DNA from: an uncultured Blautia sp.
GTDB lineage: Bacteria > Bacillota > Clostridia > Lachnospirales > Lachnospiraceae
Assembly (NCBI GenBank): GCA_900539525.1
Contig: UQCM01000012.1
Span: 3,703 to 67,702, forward strand
Length of the DNA: 64,000 bases
Direction: 5' to 3'
In this document: piece after piece, positions 1 to 8,873 of the stretch
Layout of the letters: each line of letters begins with the position of its first letter
How positions within the stretch are numbered: position 1 is the stretch's first letter
The notes under the pieces: generated by a model
What the model was told of the DNA's origin: nothing
The model's input: the letters and a program-made list of their open reading frames with translations, nothing else
The model's database searches: none
Translations under genes and position numbers: made by a program

Positions 1-463
1 ACACAGAATTCAATACGGTAAATTTTCTTCCGAGAGAAGGAACCGGAAAATATACCACCAGCAATGCGGACCAGATCCACGTATCAGATTCAGGCAAACG
101 GGTATGAATATCTGTCTGACTTAACTGCCGACAGTATTCGGAATGGCTATGATGAACTGAAATCCTGTAACCTATGAAAGGGGACTGGGAGGCCATGCTC
201 CGTCAGAATTTGTCTGTTCGGTAGAGGGAAAAGTCTATACTGCTTTTGAAACAATGGTTGGTATTGACTATGCACAGTATCAGGTGAATCCGTCTTCTGT
301 CACTTTCAAGGTATATCTGGATGATGCAACAGAACCGGCGTGGGAGAGTGGTGTGATGGGAAGCCAGACACCTGCGAAAAAAATCAGCCTGGATATTACA
401 GGTGTTAAAAAGATTAAACTGGTAACAGATGAAGGTGATAACAATTATAAGCTCGCCACATAG
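1..463 (+). pseudogene. relic of secreted protein with NPCBM domain (3' end)
   Basis: Three short open stretches in different frames join into one domain. Frame 3 (from base 3) reads EFNTVNFLPREGTGKYTT and stops at 105-107. A second frame gives YEYLSDLTADSIRNGYDE and stops near 173. The frame ending at 463 reads YERGLGGHAPSEFV, then VGIDYAQYQ, VTFKVYLDD, SGVMGSQTP and LDITGVKKIKLVTDEG. YLSDL, the GLG.HAPSE block and the GVK-L-L-V end are the landmarks of NPCBM, a carbohydrate-binding module of glycosidases and surface proteins. At least two frameshifts are needed, so this is a dead gene. Only the 3' part is in the window, so the parent enzyme is unknown. Confidence 0.6.
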
Positions 464-472
464 ACGAGCTTA
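448..472 (+). terminator. possible hairpin terminator of the NPCBM relic
   Basis: TAAGCTCG (448-455) pairs with CGAGCTTA (465-472). The hairpin overlaps the last stop codon and is followed by an AT-rich but not pure T run. A weak candidate. Confidence 0.3.
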
Positions 473-610
473 TTTAGAGTACATTATTTTTAGAATATCG
501 TTGAATTGTGTTTTCAGGATGACCCCTTTGATTTTTATAAGCCACCTATTTTCCAATATGTGTCAATTTGTCAAGTTTATGCTCCCTAATAACAAGTAAT
601 GAAAATAGCA

Positions 611-641
611 TTGACATACTGATCCAATAGAAGATTATAAT
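611..641 (+). promoter_or_regulatory. sigma-A-like promoter with a 19-bp spacer
   Basis: TTGACA (611-616) and TATAAT (636-641) are perfect boxes with a 19-base spacer, longer than the usual 17. The next feature downstream is a truncated DUF4317 relic, so the promoter probably no longer serves a working gene. The rest of 473-721 is AT-rich with no coding signal. Confidence 0.35.
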
Positions 642-721
642 TATTTTTTTCATTTTTTATTGTAACCGTACATGGTGCTTTAATTGAAAGTTCTCATCAT
701 TAGAGCACAGATAAGTAATTC

Positions 722-1087
722 CTTCTATCAATCCAGCAATTGCGGGAATCCCTGTCCAACAAAAACAAATTTCAGGATATTATGTATGAATTGATCGCAG
801 AACATTACCAGCCGGGAGTTCCGTATGCTTGCTTCCTGTATTTTGGACGGTATGATGTGCCGGTGAAAGGCAGTGACAGAGAATGGCTGGAAGGTTCTGA
901 GGAAGTGTATACCTACCTGCTGTGCACGATCAGTCCGCTGGAAGGAGAGTACGAGCCGGGAAATCCGGAGTTTGGGTTTCTGTATCCGGCATTTCGGGAC
1001 AGAACGACCAATACAGAATATATAAATATTTTTGAGAAACAACCGGGGCAGTATACAGAACTGAAAGAATGGCTGCTTCGGAAGTAG
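722..1087 (+). pseudogene. DUF4317-like protein, C-terminal fragment (copy 1)
   Basis: The readable part is about 115 residues with blocks LIAEHYQPGVPYACFLY, GRYDVPVKGSD, EEVYTYLLCTISPLEGEY and EFGFLYPAFRDRTTN. This order (YDVP, S-x-x-V-Y-x-Y-L-L-C-x-I, then GFL-P-AF-DR-T) matches my memory of the C-terminal half of DUF4317, a Firmicutes family of unknown function, normally much longer. There is no ATG or ribosome site at the left end; the frame only opens near 722 with a TTG at 740, so the gene is 5'-truncated. Its last 188 bases recur almost exactly at 13661-13848. Confidence 0.55.
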
Positions 1088-1106
1088 GATATCACTAGGT
1101 CATTGG
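919..1106 (+). repeat. 188-bp direct repeat, copy 1
   Basis: The end of the DUF4317 reading frame plus 19 bases downstream is repeated at 13661-13848. I count 8 differences over 188 bases by eye (about 96 percent identity), same orientation, about 12.7 kb apart. Confidence 0.9.
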
Positions 1107-1158
1107 GCAAGCTCCCCAAGGCAAATACTTATAAATCTGCATGACTCTGAACAGTTAC
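1106..1158 (-). repeat. family A MITE-like element, one end
   Basis: Ends in GACTCTGAACAGTTAC (1143-1158), the inverted form of the family A terminus, preceded by the characteristic stretch CAAATACTTATAAATCTGC. The other half is missing. It begins exactly where the 188-bp direct repeat ends. Confidence 0.75.
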
Positions 1159-1225
1159 CAGTTATGTTACAGTCCAGCCAGGTAGCTATTTTTATCTTGT
1201 TACAGTAATTCTGAGCGTAATTTGT

Positions 1226-1542
1226 CTAACTGCAAGCATCCCCATACTTAATAAAAAAAGATATAATTGTTTGAAGAATATCAGGAGGGAGATGAAGAGG
1301 CGGGAAAGATTCCGAACAGCGGAAAAGAACGGAGCGAATATCTGATGACCTGTCTGTGACCTTTGTCGGGACATATACCGGCACATAGTCATTGAGATCC
1401 CACATGATCAGCTGTCCGCCCTCTGTGACAATTCCCGTATGGTTTCTTCCGATACCGATCGAGGTAGTCGTGCTATTGGTGTGCACAGGAAAAGAGCACA
1501 TCAGCAGTGATACAATGCAACATAAAAGAACAGTTTTTTCAC
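1226..1542 (-). pseudogene. relic of a secreted RCC1-repeat-like protein
   Basis: On the minus strand AGGAGG (1551-1556) precedes a GTG at 1542 that starts VKKLFFYVALYHC, a typical signal-peptide start, but it stops after 13 codons. A one-base shift continues as CSFPVHTNSTTTSIGIG, then RNHTGIVTEGGQLIMWD. The G-x-NHT-x-IVTE-x-G-x-L-x-MW pattern resembles RCC1/BNR-type repeats of Lachnospiraceae secreted proteins. The frame then loses similarity and ends at 1226. So a frameshifted, 3'-truncated gene. The family call rests on one repeat only. Confidence 0.45.
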
Positions 1543-1634
1543 GGATGATCCCTCCTTTTTCTCATAATATTGATCTGTTTTGGTGATTTCACTGTATCAT
1601 ATGGGGTATATACTGGCAAGAAAGAGATTTCTCA

Positions 1635-1666
1635 TTACTATTCATAAGTCAGCCAGTCCGAGATGT
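1635..1666 (+). repeat. family C repeat, terminal fragment
   Basis: TTACTATTCATAAGTCAGCC followed by AGTCCGAGATGTT matches the left end of the element at 35861 and, inverted, the segment at 3853-3879. Confidence 0.6.
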
Positions 1667-1780
1667 TATTGACACAAACTGGAAAAATTTGATTTTGTAT
1701 GATAGAATAGTGAAAAAGTTGATGGAAATTATCTTCTGCTTGTGTGGGACTTAAACGAAAGATAAGAGAGGTGTAGGATC

Positions 1781-2647
1781 ATGAAACAAAAGCTGTTTTT
1801 TCAGAAGGAGCTGAAGCGTTATGGGTTTGGGTTGGCTGCGTCTGTGATATTTGCAATAAATATGAAGACTTTCGTCAAAGCCGGAGGATTATTTCCGGGA
1901 GGATTTGCGGGAATTACACTTCTGATTCAGGAAATCTGTGGAAAATTCCTGCATATATCCGTTCCTTATACGGTAGTGAATTTGTTGCTGAATGCAATCC
2001 CCGTTTTTATAGGCTTTAAGTTTATCGGGAAAAAGTTTACGATCAGTTCCTGCTTTGTTCTTGTTCTAACCAGTACGCTGACAGACCTGATTCCCACACA
2101 GCCGATCACTTATGACACGCTGCTGATCAGTATTTTCGGGGGACTGATCAACGGATTTTCCATTTCTCTCTGTCTGGTCGGAAATACCAGTACCGGAGGG
2201 ACTGATTTTATCGCTATTTATTTTTCGGAGAAGAAGGGGCGTGACATCTGGAATTACGTACTGTGTCTGAATGCCTGTGTGCTGGTCATTGCAGGACTGC
2301 TCTTTGGATGGGATGCAGCTCTTTACTCCATTATCTTCCAGTTCACATCCACACAGGTAGTCCACATGCTGCATAAGCGGTATAAGAAGAACACACTGTT
2401 TATCGTGACCCGAAAGCCGGATGAGGTATATCAAAATATCAGCCACCTGACAAGGCATTCTGCTACCTGTTTTGAAGGAAAAGGGTGTTACTCCGGCTGT
2501 TCCATGACGCTTCTGTATTCGGTCGTATCCCAGGAGGAAGCGAAAACCGTTGTGAACAAAGTACATGAGATTGACCCTACTGCATTTGTAAACATAATAA
2601 AAACCGATTTTATCAACGGACGTTTTTACCAGAAAGCAGATTATTAA
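1781..2647 (+). CDS. YitT family membrane protein (DUF161/DUF2179)
   Basis: A 288-residue integral membrane protein. The N-terminal 200 residues hold about five hydrophobic segments with the family hallmarks KAGGLFPGGFAGITLL, LLLNAIPVFIGFKFIGKKF and NTSTGGTDFIAIYFSEKKGR. The C-terminal 80 residues (FIVTRKPDEVYQNI to the end) form a soluble DUF2179-type domain with a CYSGCSMTLLYSVV segment. Length and order match the YitT family; the transported substrate, if any, is not known. The start is set by GAGAGGTGTAGG just before the ATG. It stands alone, between repeats and relics, and is followed by a hairpin (2661-2695) that belongs to repeat sequence rather than to a T-tailed terminator. Confidence 0.9.
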   Translation: MKQKLFFQKELKRYGFGLAASVIFAINMKTFVKAGGLFPGGFAGITLLIQEICGKFLHISVPYTVVNLLLNAIPVFIGFKFIGKKFTISSCFVLVLTSTLTDLIPTQPITYDTLLISIFGGLINGFSISLCLVGNTSTGGTDFIAIYFSEKKGRDIWNYVLCLNACVLVIAGLLFGWDAALYSIIFQFTSTQVVHMLHKRYKKNTLFIVTRKPDEVYQNISHLTRHSATCFEGKGCYSGCSMTLLYSVVSQEEAKTVVNKVHEIDPTAFVNIIKTDFINGRFYQKADY

Positions 2648-2660
2648 TATTGATGTTTTT

Positions 2661-2813
2661 CGGATTTTGGGAGCGCTGGAGCGCGGAGAAATCCGAAGGC
2701 ATCGAGTCCATTCGCAAAATCGCCTCTTCGAGACTTTCCTTATAAAATTTGTCTCTGGTGAGCAAGCTCCCCAAGGCAAATATTTATAAATCTGCATGAC
2801 TCTGAACAGTTAC
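2661..2813 (-). repeat. family A element, truncated, with adjoining hairpin
   Basis: The right part (2702-2813) is family A: GAGTCCATTCGCAAAATCGCC at one side and GACTCTGAACAGTTAC (2798-2813) at the other. The outer tip on the left is lost. Just before it a hairpin pairs CGGATTT (2661-2667) with AAATCCG (2689-2695); a similar hairpin sits beside the family B end near 59682. Confidence 0.7.
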
Positions 2814-2824
2814 ATGCTGTTAAG

Positions 2825-3682
2825 TTATGTATTGAGAAATTCTTTCATTCCAGAAATCTGCGACATGGCCGTTTCTCTTCCGATGTCGTAGATTTCTTTC
2901 AGCTTCTCCGGATCCTTTTCGACCTTTCCTATCTGTAATTTTTCTTTAGGGCGAATTACGAATAGCTTTCCCTGTTTTTCCTGTTCTTCAATGTAAGCAA
3001 GAGTCTGGTTATAGACCAGATGACGGTTTTTCATTGTTTCTACAAGTTTTGGGTATTTCCTGTATTTTACCCGGATAAAGGGCATAAGATGATTCTTCTT
3101 TTTCTGATAATGTTCAGGCTGAGTAAGAACGGCAATATTCTTATCATACCCTATTTTTTCAAAGTATTTAACCGGTATAGAGTCGGAAATTCCGCCGTCA
3201 AGAAGCTTTTGACCATCGATATCCACAATCTGAGATACGAGAGGCATGGAAGCAGAGGCACGGATCCAATCAAAACAGTGGTCGTCTTTTCCACTATAGT
3301 TGTGATATACGGCTTCCCCTGTTTCAATGTCAGTGCATACAACATAAAAATCCATCGGATTGCTCTGATAAGTGTCAAAATCGAACACATCGTATTTCAG
3401 AGGAACTTCACCGTAAGCAAAATCCGTATTGTAGATATTTCCGGTTTTTAGCAGACTCCCGATTCCTGAAAATCTCTTGTCAGTGCAATACTTCATATTG
3501 TATCGAATAGCTCTTCCGATCTGTTTTGATTTGTAGTTACAGCCAAAAGCAGCACCGGCAGAAACACCTATTATACCATCGTATTCAATTCCATTTTCCA
3601 TCATCACATCTATGACACCGGCAGTAAACATTCCACGCATAGCTCCGCCTTCTAATATTAAGCCTTTTTTCAATTGATTCAC
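2825..3682 (-). CDS. patatin-like phospholipase family protein
   Basis: A 285-residue patatin-like acyl hydrolase. The oxyanion-hole loop is LEGGAMRG (10-17), the nucleophile elbow is GVSAG with Ser41, and the second catalytic residue is Asp162 in LDGGISDSIP, so the Ser-Asp dyad is complete. Patatin-fold enzymes cleave acyl chains from membrane lipids; no signal peptide is visible, so it should be cytosolic and act on the inner membrane face or on lipid intermediates. The length fits bacterial RssA/YjjU-type members. The minus-strand ribosome site AAAGGAAGAAGTGA lies just before the ATG. It is convergent with the YitT gene and has no operon partner, family A repeats lying on both sides. Confidence 0.9.
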   Translation of the reverse strand: MNQLKKGLILEGGAMRGMFTAGVIDVMMENGIEYDGIIGVSAGAAFGCNYKSKQIGRAIRYNMKYCTDKRFSGIGSLLKTGNIYNTDFAYGEVPLKYDVFDFDTYQSNPMDFYVVCTDIETGEAVYHNYSGKDDHCFDWIRASASMPLVSQIVDIDGQKLLDGGISDSIPVKYFEKIGYDKNIAVLTQPEHYQKKKNHLMPFIRVKYRKYPKLVETMKNRHLVYNQTLAYIEEQEKQGKLFVIRPKEKLQIGKVEKDPEKLKEIYDIGRETAMSQISGMKEFLNT

Positions 3683-3699
3683 TTCTTCCTTTTAAAAAC

Positions 3700-3895
3700 G
3701 TAACTGTTCAGAGTCCATTCGCAAAATCGTCTCTGTGAGGTTTTCCTTTTGCTCGAGCAGGGCTCTCGTCCTATAAGTTTATCAAATTTGCCTCCGGTGA
3801 GCAAGCTTTCCGAGGCAAATACTTATAAATCTTCTTCAACAGAAAACATTTCGAATTGGCTGACGTGTGAATAGTGACTGACTCCGAACAGTTCC
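3700..3895 (+). repeat. family A element interrupted by a family C end
   Basis: Left end GTAACTGTTCAGAGTC (3700-3715) and degenerate right end GACTCCGAACAGTTCC (3880-3895). Between the conserved ATAAATCT and the right end sits about 42 bases containing CGAATTGGCTGACGTGTGAA, an inverted family C end. One repeat seems to have inserted in or recombined with the other. Confidence 0.7.
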
Positions 3896-4018
3896 TTGTG
3901 ACCAAAATATTTGGAGATGCAGTCGGACAATCAGTGGATATTCGTTTTTTATTATGATAGAATAGTTGATGATACACTGAGGAAACGCAAAAAACGACAT
4001 ACATTTCAGGAGGACAAG

Positions 4019-4570
4019 GTGGACTATTTATCACACAATATTGCAATTAATTTGAAACGGATCAGGAAGGCGAAAGGGATGAGCCTTGATGTGGTTGCGG
4101 AACAGACGGGAGTCAGCAAAAGCATGCTTTCTACCATCGAGAAGGGTGAGGCAAACCCCTCCATCGGAGTTCTCGGGAAAATTATCAGCGGGCTGCGCAT
4201 TGAACTACAGGATCTGACACAGCCGCCGCAGGAGGATTCCTATCTGGTGGATATTCACAGGCTTTCTCCGACAAAAGCGGTGGAGGGGCAGTACCAGGTA
4301 TGGACCTGCTTTCCCATTGCCGATAACCGTACAGTGGAAATCTACCGGATTGATATTGAACCGGGCGGAACCTATGAGAGCGGTTCTCACGGGGAGAGAA
4401 CAAAGGAGTATATTGCTATGCTGGAGGGAACGCTTTCTGTCCGTCTGGAGGATGGGATCCACGTGGTTACACGGGATCAGTTTTTCCGGTTTGAGTCAGA
4501 CCAGCCGCATACGTATTTCAACGGGGGAACGAGCAGGCTGAGTTTCATGTCCTTCTTTGTAGTTTATTGA
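4019..4570 (+). CDS. XRE-family regulator with C-terminal cupin domain
   Basis: A 183-residue transcription factor. Residues about 9-60 form a classic XRE helix-turn-helix (LKRIRKAKGMSLDVVAEQTG, then SKSMLSTIEKGEANPS). Residues about 105-180 form a cupin (EPGGTYESGSHGERTKEYIA, LEGTLSVRLEDG, FRFESDQPHTYFNGG), the usual ligand-sensing part of this class. I chose the GTG at 4019 because CAGGAGGA lies 5 bases upstream and the protein then begins as the family does; a longer frame from 3911 runs through repeat-like sequence. The 3' end overlaps the convergent pucR relic by 26 bases. Its target is not evident; such proteins often control transport or amino-acid genes. Confidence 0.88.
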   Translation: MDYLSHNIAINLKRIRKAKGMSLDVVAEQTGVSKSMLSTIEKGEANPSIGVLGKIISGLRIELQDLTQPPQEDSYLVDIHRLSPTKAVEGQYQVWTCFPIADNRTVEIYRIDIEPGGTYESGSHGERTKEYIAMLEGTLSVRLEDGIHVVTRDQFFRFESDQPHTYFNGGTSRLSFMSFFVVY

Positions 4571-5250
4571 ATTCACGGATCATAAAGGCAGCCATGAGTT
4601 CGAAGCGTTCGGAAGGATCCTCGAGGCGGAAACCAAGCTGCTCCTGCAGGATGCGGATCCGGTTTGTAATGGTATTGCGGTGGCAGTAGCTTTCGGAGGC
4701 AACATCACGGATGCTGCCCCAGTACCTCAGATACAGAAAAAGAGTATCAGCAAAATTGCTGTTGTGTTTTCTGTCATATTCGAGTACAGGGGAAAGCTTT
4801 TGCTCGACAAAGCGGTCCAGGATCGACGGATTGCCGATTTCTGACAGAATCTGATAGAAACCGATATTGCTCTCAGAGCGCATTTCCGAAAAGATCCTGT
4901 TGTAGTAATCACGCGTTATGTCATAAATGTGAACATGCCAGGGCATCACAAAAAGAGGAAATTCATACTGCTCACAGAGCGATATGACCGAAGGAGTGAT
5001 ATCGCCCTGTGAGATATGCTTTCCAACGTTCAGGATCAGCCCGCAGGTCTGTTTTTCAATCAGTGTCCGTATGAACCGGAGGAGCCATTTTTCGGTATGA
5101 TCGTAGAGTGCTCCTGTGGAGATGATCAGTTCTCCCGTTCGCAGAAAGCTGGAATTTGTCTGATCTTCTGCTACATAGACCCAGTTCAGTTCACGGTTCA
5201 GACCATCTGAGCCGGCAATCAGCCGGAGCTCATAGTATTGTACATGGAAA
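4545..5250 (-). pseudogene. PucR-family regulator relic, start and centre missing
   Basis: The frame is open from 5264 down to 4545 but has no start codon in its first 100 codons. Its N-terminal part (YYELRLIAGSDGLNRELNWV, then YVAEDQTNSSFLRTGELIIS) is a PucR domain. The C-terminal part (RYWGSIRDVASESYCHRNT, then ITNRIRILQEQLGFRLED) is the HTH_30 DNA-binding domain of PucR/CdaR regulators. The long central GGDEF-like part of the family is absent: the PucR domain runs straight into IGFYQILSE of the C-terminal part. The 5' end stops at about 5240, exactly where the alcohol dehydrogenase relic begins on the other strand. I read it as the survivor of an internal deletion plus a 5' truncation. Confidence 0.7.
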
Positions 5251-5548
5251 CGGCCTGGCAGCTCTTACACCTGTGATCGTAGAAGCCTCCTGGAAGGGAA
5301 ATGAAGCAAAGTTTGAGCGTATTTCAAAGCTTCTGGGCGGAAGCGGCGCTGCCGATTGTGCAGAGCAGATCAGGGATCTTCTTGAGAAGATCAACCTGTC
5401 TGTGACACTTACCGGTCTCGGTCTTACGGAAGACGATATTCCGTGGATGGCAGAGAACTGTATGAAAGTATCGGCTGCATCAGTAGCAAACAACCCGGTT
5501 GTATTTACACAGGAAGAGATTGCAAAGATCTACCGGGAAGCAATGTAA
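5238..5548 (+). pseudogene. iron-containing alcohol dehydrogenase, C-terminal fragment
   Basis: From about 5240 the protein reads IVHGNGLAALTPVIVEASW and later LTGLGLTEDDIPWMAENC, ending IAKIYREAM. The HG-x-GLA block contains a metal-ligand histidine of group III iron-dependent alcohol dehydrogenases, and the L-x-x-x-G-x-x-x-x-D-I-x-x-x-A tail is typical of the family. About 280 N-terminal residues, including the NAD-binding domain, are missing. Sequence in the same frame before 5238 matches the antisense of pucR, not a dehydrogenase. The natural arrangement was probably pucR divergent from the dehydrogenase. Confidence 0.72.
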
Positions 5549-5571
5549 GAATGAAAAATATGGATTAAAAG

Positions 5572-5612
5572 AAGCCGGTGACTGCATGGAGGAATTGCAG
5601 TCACTGGCTTGT
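5572..5612 (+). terminator. intrinsic terminator after the dehydrogenase relic
   Basis: AAGCCGGTGACTGCA (5572-5586) pairs with TGCAGTCACTGGCTT (5596-5610), 24 bases after the stop codon; a short T-containing tail follows. Confidence 0.6.
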
Positions 5613-5647
5613 TCATGTTCACGGAGCGAACAGTAACACACGTATTC

Positions 5648-5700
5648 GTAACTATTCAGAGTCCATTCGCAAAATCGCCTCTGTGAGGCTTTTCTTTCAT
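5648..5700 (+). repeat. family A element, one end
   Basis: GTAACTATTCAGAGTC (5648-5663), then CATTCGCAAAATCGCCTC; the other end is absent. Confidence 0.7.
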
Positions 5701-5741
5701 TTTAGCCATTTTGAAAGAAAAATATAATCTTTTTTCCTTTC

Positions 5742-5987
5742 GTGTGGTATGATGGTATCAATGTTAATTGGCATAGTATTGTTGATGAGAAAAGGAAAAT
5801 CAGGGCAATAAGTTATAACGGATTATGGAAACTGCTGATTGATAATGGCATGAACAAAGGCGAACTGTGTAAGAGAACCGGTCTTAATTCCAGCACGATG
5901 GCAAAGGTGACAAATGGTGCATCTGTGAAATTGTCAGTTTTGGAGAGAATCTGCAAGGAATTGAATTGTAATTTTCAGACCTTGTAG
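5742..5987 (+). CDS. small XRE/HTH_26 regulator upstream of hsdM, frameshifted near its end
   Basis: The recognisable domain is SYNGLWKLLIDNGMNKGELC, then KRTGLNSSTMAKVTNGASVK and LSVLERICKELNCN, a Cro/CI-type helix-turn-helix protein of about 65-75 residues often found beside restriction or toxin-antitoxin loci. The frame ends in QTL-stop at 5985-5987. A one-base shift continues as DLVDYVNDSKISKGK and stops at 6023-6025, 20 bases before hsdM, matching the usual tail of the family. So a single-base deletion near 5976 seems to have replaced the last 15 or so residues. The start is also doubtful: GTG 5742 is far upstream, and the expected ATG before AISYN reads AGG. Function may be lost or only altered. 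Confidence 0.6.
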   Translation: MWYDGINVNWHSIVDEKRKIRAISYNGLWKLLIDNGMNKGELCKRTGLNSSTMAKVTNGASVKLSVLERICKELNCNFQTL

Positions 5988-6045
5988 ATTATGTGAATGA
6001 CAGCAAAATAAGTAAAGGAAAATAACCTATCAGGAGGAAGATAAA

Positions 6046-7611
6046 ATGGCGATTGATAATAAAAAGGAACAAGAGCGGGAAGAACTCCATCGTGCAATAT
6101 GGGCGATTGCGGACGAACTCCGTGGAGCAGTAGATGGATGGGATTTCAAGAATTATGTTCTTGGAACGATGTTTTATAGATATGTTTCTGAAAATCTTAC
6201 AGCATATATTAACGAAGGAGAGGCAGAAGCCGGCAATAAGGATTTTGATTACGCAAAAATGAATGATGCTGATGTGGAGGAGGCCAGAGAAGGTCTGGTC
6301 GAAGAAAAAGGATTCTTTATTCTTCCGTCAGAATTATTCTGTAATGTCAGGGCGAAGGCTGCCAATGATGAGAACCTCAATGAAACATTGGAGAGGGTGT
6401 TTAACCATATTGAGGAATCAGCGAAAGGAAGCGAATCTGAAGGAAGCTTTGCAGGATTGTTTGATGATTTTGATGTGAATAGCAATAAACTTGGTTCCAC
6501 TGTTGCAAAGAGAAATGAGAGACTTGTTAAGCTTATTGATGGTGTAGCAAATATGAATCTTGGTTCAGTAAAGGATCATGATATAGATGCGTTTGGAGAT
6601 GCATACGAATATCTCATGACAATGTACGCTTCTAATGCCGGTAAGTCCGGCGGAGAGTTTTTTACACCAGCGGATGTTTCAGAACTTTTGACACGACTGG
6701 GAACAGTTGGAAAGAAAACAATAAATAAGGTGTATGACCCAGCCTGTGGTTCCGGGTCTCTTCTTCTCAAGGCCGAAAAGGTTCTCGGAAAGGAAGCTGT
6801 TTTAAATGGCTTTTTCGGACAGGAAATTAACATTACTACATACAACCTTTGCAGAATTAATATGTTCTTGCATGATATAGGATTTGATAAGTTTGACATC
6901 GCATGCGAAGACACGCTTATTAACCCTCAGCATTGGGATGATGAACCATTTGAGCTTATTGTTTCAAATCCGCCTTATTCCATAAAGTGGGAAGGCGATG
7001 ACAATCCTCTGTTAATCAATGACCCTAGATTTGCACCTGCCGGTGTTTTGGCACCAAAGAGTAAAGCGGATTTAGCGTTTATTATGCACAGTCTTTCATG
7101 GCTTGCTCCGAATGGAACGGCTGCTATTGTTTGCTTTCCTGGTATCATGTATCGTGGTGGAGCGGAACAGAAGATTAGAAAATATCTCGTAGAGAATAAC
7201 TATGTAGATTGTATTATCCAGTTACCTGCCAATCTTTTCTTCGGTACATCTATCGCTACCTGTATCATGGTTATGAAGAAAGGTAAAACAGATAATAAAG
7301 TATTGTTCATTGATGCAACAAATGAATGTATTAAGGTGACAAATAACAATAAGCTGACGGAAGATAATATTCAGAGAATTGTTGATGCTTTTACAAGCCG
7401 AGAAGATGTAGAACACTTCTCTAAATTAGTATCTTTTAATGAGATATCTGAGAATGGCTACAACCTTTCTGTATCTTCTTATGTGGAAGCAGAAGATACA
7501 AGAGAAAAAATAGATATTGTGAAGTTGAATGCAGAGATTAAAGAAATTGTTGCGAGAGAACAGGTGCTTCGTGATGAGATAGACAAGATTATCGCAGAAA
7601 TCGAGGTGTAA
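6046..7611 (+). CDS. hsdM: type I restriction-modification N6-adenine methyltransferase (M subunit)
   Basis: A 521-residue HsdM. Residues about 10-150 are the HsdM N-terminal helical domain (WAIADELRGAVDGWDFKNYV, then LGTMFYRYVSENL). The methyltransferase follows: FFTPADVSELL, motif I DPACGSGSLLL with Asp231, and the catalytic motif IV NPPYS at 308-311, the signature of amino (N6-adenine) methylation using S-adenosylmethionine. The C-terminal 50 residues (REKIDIVKLNAEIKEI and on) are helical and would contact HsdS. CAGGAGGAAG precedes the ATG. It is the first gene of the operon; hsdS starts 3 bases after its stop codon. It is AT-richer than the flanking housekeeping genes, in line with horizontal gain of the whole locus. 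Confidence 0.97.
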   Translation: MAIDNKKEQEREELHRAIWAIADELRGAVDGWDFKNYVLGTMFYRYVSENLTAYINEGEAEAGNKDFDYAKMNDADVEEAREGLVEEKGFFILPSELFCNVRAKAANDENLNETLERVFNHIEESAKGSESEGSFAGLFDDFDVNSNKLGSTVAKRNERLVKLIDGVANMNLGSVKDHDIDAFGDAYEYLMTMYASNAGKSGGEFFTPADVSELLTRLGTVGKKTINKVYDPACGSGSLLLKAEKVLGKEAVLNGFFGQEINITTYNLCRINMFLHDIGFDKFDIACEDTLINPQHWDDEPFELIVSNPPYSIKWEGDDNPLLINDPRFAPAGVLAPKSKADLAFIMHSLSWLAPNGTAAIVCFPGIMYRGGAEQKIRKYLVENNYVDCIIQLPANLFFGTSIATCIMVMKKGKTDNKVLFIDATNECIKVTNNNKLTEDNIQRIVDAFTSREDVEHFSKLVSFNEISENGYNLSVSSYVEAEDTREKIDIVKLNAEIKEIVAREQVLRDEIDKIIAEIEV

Positions 7612-7614
7612 GTT

Positions 7615-8871
<1,257 letters not shown>

Positions 8872-8873
8872 TT

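Noticed and set aside
2066..2797. 243-residue open frame on the minus strand
   Set aside because: Antisense to the YitT gene and through a repeat; no family resemblance.
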